Source: an uncultured Lachnospiraceae bacterium (GTDB taxonomy: Bacteria > Bacillota > Clostridia > Lachnospirales > Lachnospiraceae). From it: DNA of 61,269 nucleotides. The notes beneath the pieces are model-generated. The model made no database searches. It saw only the letters and a program-made list of their open reading frames with translations, and was not told the DNA's origin. The stretch lies in the NCBI GenBank assembly GCA_947246015.1, contig CAMXQE010000026.1, positions 1 to 61,269 of the forward strand, in the 5' to 3' direction. Positions within the stretch are counted from its first letter, which is position 1; each line of letters starts with the position of its first letter. Position numbers and translations under genes: made by a program. Shown piece after piece: positions 45,276 through 53,379 of the stretch.

Positions 45276-47042
45276 ATGGATTCACAAAAAATAGAGAATT
45301 TACTGAATCTGGCATTGGACATGTCCGGTGAGGAGCGGGAAAAGTCTCTGGGACTGGATGCCGGATATAATGAAGCGGACAATCGCTGGGAGGTGATAGT
45401 GAAATATCACGGGGAGCTGACACGGCTGAACAGTCCGCTCATAAGCGTGGAGGATTTGATTGCCGGATATGCCATCGTTACCCTGCCGCAGAATCTGATA
45501 CAATCATTTGTGGAATTGGAGGAAGTGGAGTTTGTTGAGATGCCGAAACGGCTGTATTTCAGTGTGCAGCAGGGAAAGGAGATTTCCTGCATTCCGCCGG
45601 TGACAACGAGATATCCTTATCTGAGCGGCAGGGGAACTATCGTAGCGGTGATTGATTCAGGCATTGATTATGCAAGGATGGATTTCAGGAACCGGAACGG
45701 AAGCAGCAGAATCCTTTCCCTGTGGGACCAGACACTGATACCCGCAGAGGGCAGCAGTCAGGCTCCGCCGGAAGGATTTTATGTGGGTGTGGAATTCAGT
45801 CAGATGCAGTTGGATGAGGCACTGGCATTGGATGAAAACGAGCGCTTCCGCATGGTGCCTTCTATTGATACTACCGGACACGGGACTGCGGTGGCAGCAA
45901 TTGCAGCAGGAAACGGATTTGATTCGGGAGGACGCTATGCGGGTGTGGCGCCGGAAAGCGACCTGATAGTAGTCAAACTGGGGAATCCGGGGAAAGAGTC
46001 ATTTCCCCGCACTACGGAGATGATGCGGGCATTGGCATATGTGGTGCGCAAGGGGGTAGAGCTGGAACGGCCGGTTGCCATCAATATCAGTTTTGGCAAT
46101 ACTTACGGTTCCCATGACGGAAGTTCCCTGTTGGAGCGGTTTATGGATAATGTGGCGGAAATCGGAAGGACTGTTATCTGCGTCGGGAGCGGCAATGAAG
46201 GCGCGGCAGGAGGGCATACTTCCGGAACACTGGATGGTTCCAGGCGGGTAGAATTTGCCATAGCGGGTTATGAGCGTTCGGTGAGTGTACAGTTGTGGAA
46301 GGAATATGCGGATATTTACCGTATTACGCTGATTTCCCCCGATGGGGAACGTCAGCTGATTGATACGGACAGGGTAGGGACCATTCGCCTGAATATGGGG
46401 CAGACACAACTGCTTATTTATGTGGGGGAACCATCCCCCTATTCTGTAAATCAGGAAATTTTCTTCGAGTTTATTCCCAGACAGACCTATATTGATTCCG
46501 GTGTGTGGACGTTTCTCTTAGAACCGGTGAAAATCGTGACGGGGCATTATTATTTTTACCTGCCCAGCAGTGTGGTGCTGAATTCCGGCACGCGTTTCTT
46601 TTCGCCTGTTCCGGAAGTGACGTTTACGATTCCTTCCACGGCAGGGAAGGTGATAACAGTGGGGGCGTATAACAGTATTTATGATTCCTATGCGGATTTT
46701 TCCGGACGGGGCTATCAGCTGGAAAATGAGATGGAGGAAGTGCTGGCGGGAGGAAATGTAAAGCCCGATATTGTGGCACCGGGGGTGGAAATCACCATAA
46801 GCAACGGGCAGGGCGGAATACAGTCCGTGACAGGAACTTCCTTTGCCGCGCCGTTTGTGACAGGAGCGGCAGCGCTGATGATGGAATGGGGGATTGTGAA
46901 AGGAAATGATTTGTTTTTGTATGGGGAGAAAGTGAAGGCGTATTTGAGGAGAGGGGCGAGGACACTCCGGGGCGAGGCGGTTTATCCGAATGCACGGATT
47001 GGGTATGGGGCGCTGTGTGTGGAGGATAGTCTGCCGGGGTAG
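45276..47042 (+). CDS. S8 family subtilisin-like protease, Csp-like
   Basis: A 588-residue serine protease without a signal peptide. The catalytic triad is complete: Asp127 (IDSGID), His202 (GHGTAVAAIA) and Ser522 (GTSFAAP). A 90-residue prodomain-like start precedes the catalytic core, and an insertion of over 100 residues between His and Ser resembles the jelly-roll domain of Csp proteases, which cut pro-SleC during germination of clostridial spores. Lachnospiraceae often carry several such genes, so a germination role is inference. No other spore gene lies beside it. Confidence 0.88.
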   Translation: MDSQKIENLLNLALDMSGEEREKSLGLDAGYNEADNRWEVIVKYHGELTRLNSPLISVEDLIAGYAIVTLPQNLIQSFVELEEVEFVEMPKRLYFSVQQGKEISCIPPVTTRYPYLSGRGTIVAVIDSGIDYARMDFRNRNGSSRILSLWDQTLIPAEGSSQAPPEGFYVGVEFSQMQLDEALALDENERFRMVPSIDTTGHGTAVAAIAAGNGFDSGGRYAGVAPESDLIVVKLGNPGKESFPRTTEMMRALAYVVRKGVELERPVAINISFGNTYGSHDGSSLLERFMDNVAEIGRTVICVGSGNEGAAGGHTSGTLDGSRRVEFAIAGYERSVSVQLWKEYADIYRITLISPDGERQLIDTDRVGTIRLNMGQTQLLIYVGEPSPYSVNQEIFFEFIPRQTYIDSGVWTFLLEPVKIVTGHYYFYLPSSVVLNSGTRFFSPVPEVTFTIPSTAGKVITVGAYNSIYDSYADFSGRGYQLENEMEEVLAGGNVKPDIVAPGVEITISNGQGGIQSVTGTSFAAPFVTGAAALMMEWGIVKGNDLFLYGEKVKAYLRRGARTLRGEAVYPNARIGYGALCVEDSLPG

Positions 47043-47245
47043 GATTGAGATGAGTTCTGGAATAATGAGTCCATATTAATGAAATTTTATTTATCATATA
47101 AGTGTATAATAAAAAGTTTGTTGTGTTTTAGACAGATTATTTTCGCTCGGAAAGATTATACTAATTATACAGAAATATCAAAAGGTGGTATGATATGTAT
47201 AAGAAAACAAGAAAAAACGGAGCAGGGGACAAGGAGGAACGGATA

Positions 47246-47407
47246 ATGGGCGTAGCAGTAAATTTAGACAGACCTTGTACGATTTCGGAATCTATTATGC
47301 AGTCATGTAAAGAAGTAAAGAGTATGCGCGAAGGAAGAACCCCAAAACGTTCTCTGAATGACTTATTTGCCAATATTGAGAAGTGGAGCAAAGAGGAAGA
47401 AAAATAA
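47246..47407 (+). CDS. Small antitoxin-like protein
   Basis: 53 residues starting MGVAVNLDRPCTISESIMQ, ending SLNDLFANIEKWSKEEEK. GACAAGGAGGAACGGATA before ATG 47246 makes that start better than ATG 47195 (which adds 17 residues). The stop TAA is followed after 0 bases by a GTG frame that looks like the first part of a YafQ/RelE-type toxin, the usual order in a type II toxin-antitoxin operon. The antitoxin call rests on this context; the family is not certain. Confidence 0.5.
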   Translation: MGVAVNLDRPCTISESIMQSCKEVKSMREGRTPKRSLNDLFANIEKWSKEEEK

Positions 47408-47503
47408 GTGTACACAGTCATACCTACGGAACAGTTTGAAAAGGATGTGAAGTATTTATACAATGGAAGCTATGTATTGGAGTTGCGGAACTTCTGGAGG
47501 TGA
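47408..47503 (+). pseudogene. N-terminal fragment of a YafQ/RelE-type toxin
   Basis: GTG directly after the antitoxin-like stop encodes YTVIPTEQFEKDVKYL, the typical start of a YafQ/RelE mRNA interferase. After about 17 residues the sequence changes to an unrelated frame and stops at 47503. Catalytic residues are lost, so the toxin is dead. Confidence 0.6.
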
Positions 47504-47768
47504 CGAAGAATCGAAGGCGTGCGGAACTGAAAAAAGCACATTCCAAGCAACCATATTGGGAATTTATAATGGTTATTACCTTGTCGAGCCGGTTGAAGGA
47601 AGTGCAGAACGAAACAGTGCAGATCAGATAACCGTTCCAATGAAAAATGTGAACGCTGCATCAGAGCCAGAAGTCGGGGATGTTCTGAAAATTGAATATG
47701 ATGGTTCGATTGCGGAATCATATCCTGCACAACTTACTAACGTTTATAGCATTAATGTTGTTGAATAG
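47463..47768 (+). pseudogene. 3' fragment of a lipoprotein gene of unknown function
   Basis: The 101-codon frame looks like the mature part of a lipoprotein: SCGTSGGDEESKA resembles the region after a lipobox Cys, followed by TFQATILGIYNGYYLVEPVE and VGDVLKIEYDGSIAESYPAQ, an OB-like beta fold. The hydrophobic signal sequence is missing, replaced by MEAMYW at the junction with the toxin fragment. Unlikely to be exported. Confidence 0.5.
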
Positions 47769-47933
47769 TGAGAAAATTAGAACTTACTATTTTTGGCTGA
47801 AATCCTATATGCAGCACCAGTGGAGCCTCGTGGAAAGGATGGCTGGCACGTTCAGGAAGATGGGGTGAAAAAGTTGAGTAAATGGGCGATAAGGAATAAA
47901 ATATCATTAAATAAATGAGGACACTCAAAAACG
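47769..47933. other. Stretch without a recognisable gene
   Basis: No supported reading frame, repeat or promoter was found between the lipoprotein fragment and the terminator hairpin. It may be decayed coding sequence. Confidence 0.4.
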
Positions 47934-47982
47934 AAGACAGGCATTGCCATTCAGCCAGGAAGCGGCAATGCCTGTCTTTTTT
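47934..47982 (+). terminator. Strong intrinsic terminator
   Basis: A perfect 15-base stem, AAGACAGGCATTGCC with GGCAATGCCTGTCTT, around a 15-base loop and followed by a T run. It ends the region of gene fragments before the sigma factor gene. Confidence 0.92.
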
Positions 47983-48125
47983 ACAGGATTGCTTCAAAAA
48001 AGTTTTATCAGGGGCAACTATCTAATGGGAAGACGAAAAAAATATAAAAGTGAAAAAAAAAATCGCCAAAACTAAAAACTTTTTTCCAAGCCAGTACAAT
48101 ATATAAGTGCAAGGGCAAATCTTTG

Positions 48126-48161
48126 CAAGTCGACAAATTACCAAGCCGGCTTGGCGACTTG
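48126..48161 (+). promoter_or_regulatory. Hairpin in the 5' leader of the sigma factor gene
   Basis: CAAGTCG (48126-48132) pairs with CGACTTG (48155-48161), and between them lies the perfect palindrome CCAAGCCGGCTTGG (48141-48154). The sequence CCAAGCC also occurs at 48086-48092 near a TACAAT hexamer (48095-48100). It could be a protein-binding site or an RNA structure next to the ribosome binding site at 48171. Confidence 0.5.
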
Positions 48162-48184
48162 TAAGAAGAAGGAGGATGGCTGCT

Positions 48185-48724
48185 ATGAATAATGAGGAAT
48201 TCGAGCGGTTTGTCCTGAAGTTTGGAAAGGATATTCTGCGGTTTTGCCGGATGACAGCCGGGGACGCGGAAAACGGGGACGAACTGTATCAGGACACGAT
48301 GCTCAAACTGCTGGAGAAAAAGAAAAGGTTGGACTCTACGCAGAATGCAAAGAGCTATGCTTTATCCACTTCAATTTATCTTTGGAAGAATAGAAAGAAA
48401 AAATACGCAAACAGGATGAGACTGGTTCCAATTGACAGTATGGACGAGATGTCCGATGAGGGATATGAGATTTCAGACCATGACAATGAGGCTTCGCCGG
48501 AACATATTGTTTTGCAGCAAAACGAGACAGACATGATTCAGGGATTGGTTGCATCTCTGCCGGAGAAATACAGAATACCAATCTATCTGTACTATTCAGC
48601 AGATATGCAGATTAATGAAATATCCGGGATTCTCGGACTGCCGGAAGGAACCGTCAAGAGCCGGATGCGGAAAGCAAAAAAACAGTTAAAGGAAAAATTG
48701 GAGGCGATAGGATATGACAGATGA
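48185..48724 (+). CDS. ECF-type RNA polymerase sigma factor
   Basis: A 179-residue sigma-70 family factor with region 2 (FCRMTAGDAENGDELYQDTM, then YALSTSIYLWKNRKKK) and region 4 (LVASLPEKYRIPIYLYYSAD, EISGILGLPEGTVKSRMRKA). It would direct polymerase to a small stress or envelope regulon. ATG at 48185 follows GGAGG by 9 bases. The next gene, its likely anti-sigma partner, overlaps the 3' end by 11 bases. Confidence 0.92.
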   Translation: MNNEEFERFVLKFGKDILRFCRMTAGDAENGDELYQDTMLKLLEKKKRLDSTQNAKSYALSTSIYLWKNRKKKYANRMRLVPIDSMDEMSDEGYEISDHDNEASPEHIVLQQNETDMIQGLVASLPEKYRIPIYLYYSADMQINEISGILGLPEGTVKSRMRKAKKQLKEKLEAIGYDR

Positions 48725-49895
48725 AAAACTGGATCAAATCTTAAAGCAGGCCCTTGCTCCTGAGATAAATGACAGAGAAATCCGGGTAAATAGAAGGAGG
48801 AAGGGTAAAATGAAGAAATTTGGTAAAGTGGGAAAATCTGTTGCAGCGGCAGTGGCAGCGGTTGCTATTGGGATTGGCGGACTGGGCTATTTTGATCCGG
48901 TGCTTGCGGCAAAGATTCCGCTGATCGGGAAAATTTTTGAGAAGGTTGAGGATGATGCCACCTATTCCGGTGATTATACGGATAAGGCAACTGTCCTGAC
49001 AAATGAGGATTCTGCGGGAAACCTGGATACACCGGACTATTCCGTGTCTGATAAAGGAATTACACTGACTGCATCGGAAGTCTACTGTGATGGTTATTCC
49101 ATATTCCTTACGGTAAATATTGAAGCAGAAGATGCGGATTTCACGCATATTCCGGAGCATTATACAGGTAAGGATGCCGCGGGTAACCGGACAGCCGCAG
49201 GATTTTATATAGACGGAACATGGAGTGTAAATGGGAGTTCATCTGAGTGGCTTGCAAATACGTTTGAGGGAGAGGTGATTGACAGCCACACATTTGCAGG
49301 TATGCTGAAAGTAAATCTTGCGGAAAAAACTGCAGGCAGCGGCGAACTGAATTTAACTGTAAGTGGTCTTGGTTATGATGATGACAGGATGCTCGATGCC
49401 GAGGAGATAACCGCATCCCATTGGACAGATGGAAACTGGAATATGGTTCTCCCCTTTGAGGTGAACGAAACAGATGTAAAGACGATTGAGGTGGGTGAGA
49501 CGAGTGGGAATATTACGCTGGAGGATGTAGTGGTTTCTCCGTATCAGGTGATTGTCCATGCGACAACCCCTGGAAAACAGAGGGAGCTGACGGATGACAT
49601 GAGGGAAAAACTGCTCTCGGAAGACCCTGACATGACGGATGCAGAAATGTTTGAGCTTCTCGGATGGTCTTATGAACCCTGTCAGACAATTGTGTTTAAT
49701 CAGGATGGGGAAATGCTTTACTCAGATGTGGAAATGGCAGGCTGGGCCGGGTTTGCCGTTCAGGGGAAAGACATAAGAACCCTGTATGTCTTCATTTTTG
49801 ATAATTTTGATGACTGGACTCAGATGGAGGAGGAAGGAATGAACAGCAGTGCTGCAGGAAGAGCAATTATTTCGAAGGAAATTCATGTGGAGTAA
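48714..49895 (+). CDS. DUF4179 membrane anti-sigma factor
   Basis: A 393-residue membrane protein. A short cytoplasmic N-terminal part (about 1-38, DEKLDQILKQALAPEINDRE) would bind the sigma factor, one membrane helix follows (about 40-60, VAAAVAAVAIGIGGLGYF), and the large outer part is the beta-rich DUF4179 domain. The family is known as a partner of ECF sigma factors in Firmicutes. Start overlap with the sigma gene implies translational coupling. The signal that releases sigma is unknown. Confidence 0.88.
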   Translation: MTDEKLDQILKQALAPEINDREIRVNRRRKGKMKKFGKVGKSVAAAVAAVAIGIGGLGYFDPVLAAKIPLIGKIFEKVEDDATYSGDYTDKATVLTNEDSAGNLDTPDYSVSDKGITLTASEVYCDGYSIFLTVNIEAEDADFTHIPEHYTGKDAAGNRTAAGFYIDGTWSVNGSSSEWLANTFEGEVIDSHTFAGMLKVNLAEKTAGSGELNLTVSGLGYDDDRMLDAEEITASHWTDGNWNMVLPFEVNETDVKTIEVGETSGNITLEDVVVSPYQVIVHATTPGKQRELTDDMREKLLSEDPDMTDAEMFELLGWSYEPCQTIVFNQDGEMLYSDVEMAGWAGFAVQGKDIRTLYVFIFDNFDDWTQMEEEGMNSSAAGRAIISKEIHVE

Positions 49896-49943
49896 TTGCT
49901 GTGCCTAAATGGTATATAATGTTTAGATGAATCAGGCATTGAG

Positions 49944-49981
49944 GTGGGAAAGCGTTATTTGAAAAAAGAACGCTTTCCCAC
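49944..49981 (+). terminator. Hairpin after the sigma/anti-sigma operon
   Basis: A perfect 13-base stem, GTGGGAAAGCGTT and AACGCTTTCCCAC, with a 12-base loop. The T tract is poor (ATTTCATG), so it may work as a terminator or as a 3' stabiliser. Confidence 0.6.
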
Positions 49982-50091
49982 ATTTCATGAAGCAATATAG
50001 CAGGGAAAATATATTTGAGAGGAATTTTACAACTTTGAAATATATTTGAGGTATACTTTTATATAAACTGGAATTGGAATGGAGGAAAGAA

Positions 50092-50397
50092 ATGCAGCCA
50101 TATACATACAAAAAGATACGCGATAATATTTGGCAGATAGCCGATGACGATGGGGTATACTGTACTTTTGTCAGGGGGAGCGGATTGGCAGTATTAATAG
50201 ATACAGGGTATGGGAAACGTGATTTGCGGGCTTTTGTCGAAAAGAATGTCTCTACTCCATATATTGTAATGAATAGTCATGGCCATCCGGACCATACTGG
50301 AGGAAATGATAAGCAGGAATTATATGATGAGATTGTTAAGGAGTTTCATGTTGTTATGGAGAAGCGGGCAGAATGGCAGGTCAGGAAAGATAAGTAG
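50092..50397 (+). pseudogene. Truncated MBL-fold metallo-hydrolase
   Basis: The first about 75 residues are the start of a metallo-beta-lactamase-fold protein: KIRDNIWQIADDDGVYCTFV, VLIDTGYGKRDLRAF and the metal motif NSHGHPDHTGGN. After that the sequence turns into a charged helix and stops at 101 residues, whereas the family needs more than 200 with further His and Asp ligands. ATG at 50092 has GGAGGAAAGA in front, so a short product may still be made. Likely non-functional. Confidence 0.7.
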
Positions 50398-50415
50398 AAG
50401 TATATTATTTTCAAA

Positions 50416-50450
50416 AATCAAAGCCCCTACAGTAATGAGGGGCTTTGATT
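50416..50450. terminator. Bidirectional intrinsic terminator
   Basis: AATCAAAGCCCC (50416-50427) and GGGGCTTTGATT (50439-50450) form a perfect 12-base stem with an 11-base loop. It lies between the MBL fragment and the 3' end of the convergent histidine kinase gene. Confidence 0.8.
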
Positions 50451-50543
50451 CTGTAGATAAGTCATCAGGAAATATAAAATTGTAGAATGGATAAGATGGT
50501 TGGAAACACCAATTTCTCTAATAGCATATTAATTTTCACACTT

Positions 50544-51761
50544 TTATGAAATCTTGTCTAACTGAACAAAAAAAGTATTGATTCTATTCTTGCTTTCTAC
50601 CCATATTTTTCCCTTGTGCCGCACAATAATGGTTTCAGCAATAGAGAGTCCGAGACCGAAGCTGCCGGTTCGGCTTCTTGCCTTATCTGCGCGGTAAAAT
50701 CGTTTAAAAAGATTGTTCAAGTCATTTGCAGGTATTTCTTCCCCCTCATCGGCTACTGATAACAGGCAGTGACCCTTGCCATGCCTTTGTAAAGTTACCC
50801 AAGTAGTTCCTTTTTCGCAGGAATACTTCTGTGCATTATCCAGCAGAATGTCCAAGACTTGCCGAAGCTGTGCAGCGTCACCATTTACCTTAATATTCTC
50901 TGAAATTTCTGTGTGCAGCGTAAGACCTTTTTCAAAAAATATGGGTTCAAATGGAAGCACTGCATCAGAGACAAGCCTGCTGAAATCTACAGAGGAAAAA
51001 ATAACGTTATGCTGGACATCGTCAGTGCGTGCAAGCCCCAGCATCTGCTCTACCAGATTACGCATCTGCCTTGACATGACTAGAATGCTTGCGGCAAATG
51101 TAGATTTGTCTGTTTCATCATAATCTGGATTTTGCATGAGTTCTGCATTTGTCATGATCACAGTCAGAGGAGTTTTCAGTTCATGGGATGCATCGGCTAT
51201 AAACTGTCTCTGCTGTTTCCATGCTTTGTCAACAGGTTTGATTACCCAGCTTGCAAGCAGAAAGCTGATTGCGAGGAAGATAAGGAAGCAGAGCATACCA
51301 ATAAGGATACAGTTTCGTATTAAATTATTCAGAATTGTCAGTTCATTTGAGATGTCAGCATAAACCAAAGTTTGGCTGCCAGCGGTATTTGTACGGAAAA
51401 AGCGTAGATTGTATTCTTCTATAATTCCAATGTGGTCTGAAGAGGAAAAGGTGGAATCAATGAGATCGAGCAGAAAGTTCTTGTCAGAAAGATCATAATA
51501 TCCTCCGCCGGTTGCAATCAAATCCCCCTGTATGTTTAATTGGAGGGTAAAATATGGCAGACGGATATCATCCTGCATTTCATTTGGCAGATGAAGCAGG
51601 AATGGGTGGCTCGCAATATTTTGCATCATATTGATACTATTGTTTTCCAGATTCAACTTTGTAAAGAAATAAATCAGGAACATAATGATGCAGAGCATTA
51701 TAGTTACAATGCTCATAGTGATTGCCACAAACTGATAGCGGAGTTTTTTTGTCATACTCAT
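50544..51761 (-). CDS. Membrane sensor histidine kinase
   Basis: A 405-residue two-component kinase. Two membrane helices (about 10-34, FVAITMSIVTIMLCIIMFLI, and about 155-180) enclose an outer domain of about 115 residues. The HisKA domain has its His in DASHELKTPLTVI and the HATPase domain ends TGSFGLGLSIAET. ATG at 51761 (product MSMTKKLRYQF) follows a GAGGTGAG site. The cognate regulator gene lies just upstream on the same strand, 67 bases away. The signal is unknown; the nearby transporter suggests an envelope-acting compound (inference). Confidence 0.93.
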   Translation of the reverse strand: MSMTKKLRYQFVAITMSIVTIMLCIIMFLIYFFTKLNLENNSINMMQNIASHPFLLHLPNEMQDDIRLPYFTLQLNIQGDLIATGGGYYDLSDKNFLLDLIDSTFSSSDHIGIIEEYNLRFFRTNTAGSQTLVYADISNELTILNNLIRNCILIGMLCFLIFLAISFLLASWVIKPVDKAWKQQRQFIADASHELKTPLTVIMTNAELMQNPDYDETDKSTFAASILVMSRQMRNLVEQMLGLARTDDVQHNVIFSSVDFSRLVSDAVLPFEPIFFEKGLTLHTEISENIKVNGDAAQLRQVLDILLDNAQKYSCEKGTTWVTLQRHGKGHCLLSVADEGEEIPANDLNNLFKRFYRADKARSRTGSFGLGLSIAETIIVRHKGKIWVESKNRINTFFVQLDKIS

Positions 51762-51828
51762 ACTCACCTCTTTCTCCTGATTTGTAAGGCTGCAGATATA
51801 AGGTTTGCCGCCCAAAAATGTGATTTAT

Positions 51829-52500
51829 TCAATCTTTTATTTCTAAATGGTATCCCATTCTGCGGATAGCTTCAATACGAATATTGGAATCTATGCTTGC
51901 CAGCTTTTTACGCAGGAAACCAACATAAACTTCCACATGATTTTCCACCGCGTCGGAATCATAACCCCATACTCTGGCAAGAATAACTTCTTTGGAAAGA
52001 TTGCGGCTGCCGGATTGGAGAAGGAAACGCATGATATCGAATTCTTTTGCGGACAGCCGGACAGAATTTGCTCCGCAAATCAACATACCGGAAGATAAGT
52101 CTAGAGAGGTATTGCCATAAGTGACTTCATTTACCTGCGTTCCCTGTCGGCGCAGTAGTGCATTAATGCATGCCAGAAGTTCTCTTGTGTCAAAAGGTTT
52201 GGTCAGATAATAATCGGCTCCGGCGTTCAATCCTGTGATGCGGTCTTCCAACCCTGATTTTGCTGTCAGCATTAAAATAGGAGTACCACATTTCTTTGAC
52301 CGGACTTTCTTAGCAACCTCGTAACCGTTCATCCTGGGCATCATCACATCTAAAATCAGGAGATCGTAAATTCCCAGTTCTGCATATTCTTCACCGGTTT
52401 CGCCATCATAGGCAACTTCTACCTCAAATCCCTTATTTGACAATAGCGTCTGAATAGAATCTGCAAGTAGTTTCTCATCTTCGATTACAAGTATTTTCAT
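51829..52500 (-). CDS. OmpR/PhoB-type response regulator
   Basis: A 223-residue regulator with a receiver domain (phospho-Asp D51 in LILDVMMP, switch residues in MLTAKS and TKPFDTREL) and a winged-helix output domain (RLSAKEFDIMRFLLQSGSRN, then VWGYDSDAVENHVEVYVGFL). GGAGGAACTCTT precedes the ATG. Its promoter carries a TTTCAG tandem box shared with the divergent regulator and the transporter operon, so it probably controls itself and them. Confidence 0.95.
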   Translation of the reverse strand: MKILVIEDEKLLADSIQTLLSNKGFEVEVAYDGETGEEYAELGIYDLLILDVMMPRMNGYEVAKKVRSKKCGTPILMLTAKSGLEDRITGLNAGADYYLTKPFDTRELLACINALLRRQGTQVNEVTYGNTSLDLSSGMLICGANSVRLSAKEFDIMRFLLQSGSRNLSKEVILARVWGYDSDAVENHVEVYVGFLRKKLASIDSNIRIEAIRRMGYHLEIKD

Positions 52501-52532
52501 AAGAGTTCCTCCAACATAATTGCTTTCTTATT

Positions 52533-52566
52533 ATAGTATATTCCAATGCTGAAATGAAGCTGAAAA
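52533..52566 (-). promoter_or_regulatory. Promoter of the regulator/kinase operon with tandem TTTCAG box
   Basis: Minus strand: TTTCAG-CTTCA-TTTCAG, then 10 bases, then TACTAT (52538-52533). Half-sites are 11 bases apart, the normal pitch for OmpR-type dimers. The box takes the place of a -35, as at activated promoters. The start codon is about 33 bases beyond the -10. Confidence 0.75.
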
Positions 52567-52597
52567 GAGAGTACATGAGTTGAAAAATCTTATATAG

Positions 52598-52630
52598 TTT
52601 CAGTGTAGTTTCAGCACCGCATGCTATGAT
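52598..52630 (+). promoter_or_regulatory. Promoter of the second regulator/alarmone synthetase operon with tandem TTTCAG box
   Basis: TTTCAG-TGTAG-TTTCAG (52598-52614), 10 bases, TATGAT (52625-52630). Same geometry as the divergent promoter, with the boxes back to back only about 32 bases apart. Confidence 0.75.
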
Positions 52631-52695
52631 GCCGGTTAGAAGAGCAGAGTGTGGAATGTCATTTTCAGGTATTGCCGGGAAAGGAAGGGAGATTT

Positions 52696-53379
52696 ATGAG
52701 ATTATTATTAGCCGAAGACGAAAAAGCATTGTCGCAGGTATTGGTAAATATTCTGGAAAAAAATAATTATGTGGTTGAGCCTGTATTTGATGGCTTATCG
52801 GCATTAAAGCATTTGGAAACGGAGATTTATGATGGCGCCATACTGGATATAATGATGCCAGGAACAGATGGCATTACTGTCCTTAAGACTTTGCGGAAGA
52901 AAGGAAACAGGATGCCGGTCATGCTCCTTACAGCAAAGGCAGAAGTGGAAGACAGGGTAATAGGGCTTGATCATGGCGCAAATGATTATCTGCCAAAACC
53001 GTTTGATACGAGGGAATTACTGGCGCGTGTAAGAACAATGATGAGGGTGCAGAGCGTACAGATGGATGAATCGCTAATGGTGGGGAACATAAGGCTGGAT
53101 TTTGCAACATTGGAAATGAGTTCAGTGGGAGGCAGTTTCCGTCTTTCAGGAAAAGAATTTCAGATGATGAAAATATTTATGACAAATCCGGATATTCCGA
53201 TTACAGAGGATGTACTTTTTGACCGGGTATGGGGAACGGACAGTGAAGAAGAGAGGCAGGCAGTGTGGGTATATATATCCTTTTTAAGGAAAAAGTTGAA
53301 GGCCCTGCATGCCAATGTGGCTATAAATACGGTTGGTCAGGAGTCTTATCAGTTGGAGGATGTGTCCCATGACAGATGA
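52696..53379 (+). CDS. OmpR/PhoB-type response regulator without adjacent kinase
   Basis: A 227-residue regulator with a receiver domain (phospho-Asp D51 in AILDIMMP, MLLTAKAEVEDRV, LPKPFDTREL) and a winged-helix domain (FRLSGKEFQMMKIFM, RVWGTDSEEERQAVWVYISF). ATG at 52696 follows GGAAGGGAGA. The 3' end overlaps the alarmone synthetase gene by 11 bases, and no kinase gene follows, so it may be served by the kinase at 50544-51761 or another. Confidence 0.94.
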   Translation: MRLLLAEDEKALSQVLVNILEKNNYVVEPVFDGLSALKHLETEIYDGAILDIMMPGTDGITVLKTLRKKGNRMPVMLLTAKAEVEDRVIGLDHGANDYLPKPFDTRELLARVRTMMRVQSVQMDESLMVGNIRLDFATLEMSSVGGSFRLSGKEFQMMKIFMTNPDIPITEDVLFDRVWGTDSEEERQAVWVYISFLRKKLKALHANVAINTVGQESYQLEDVSHDR

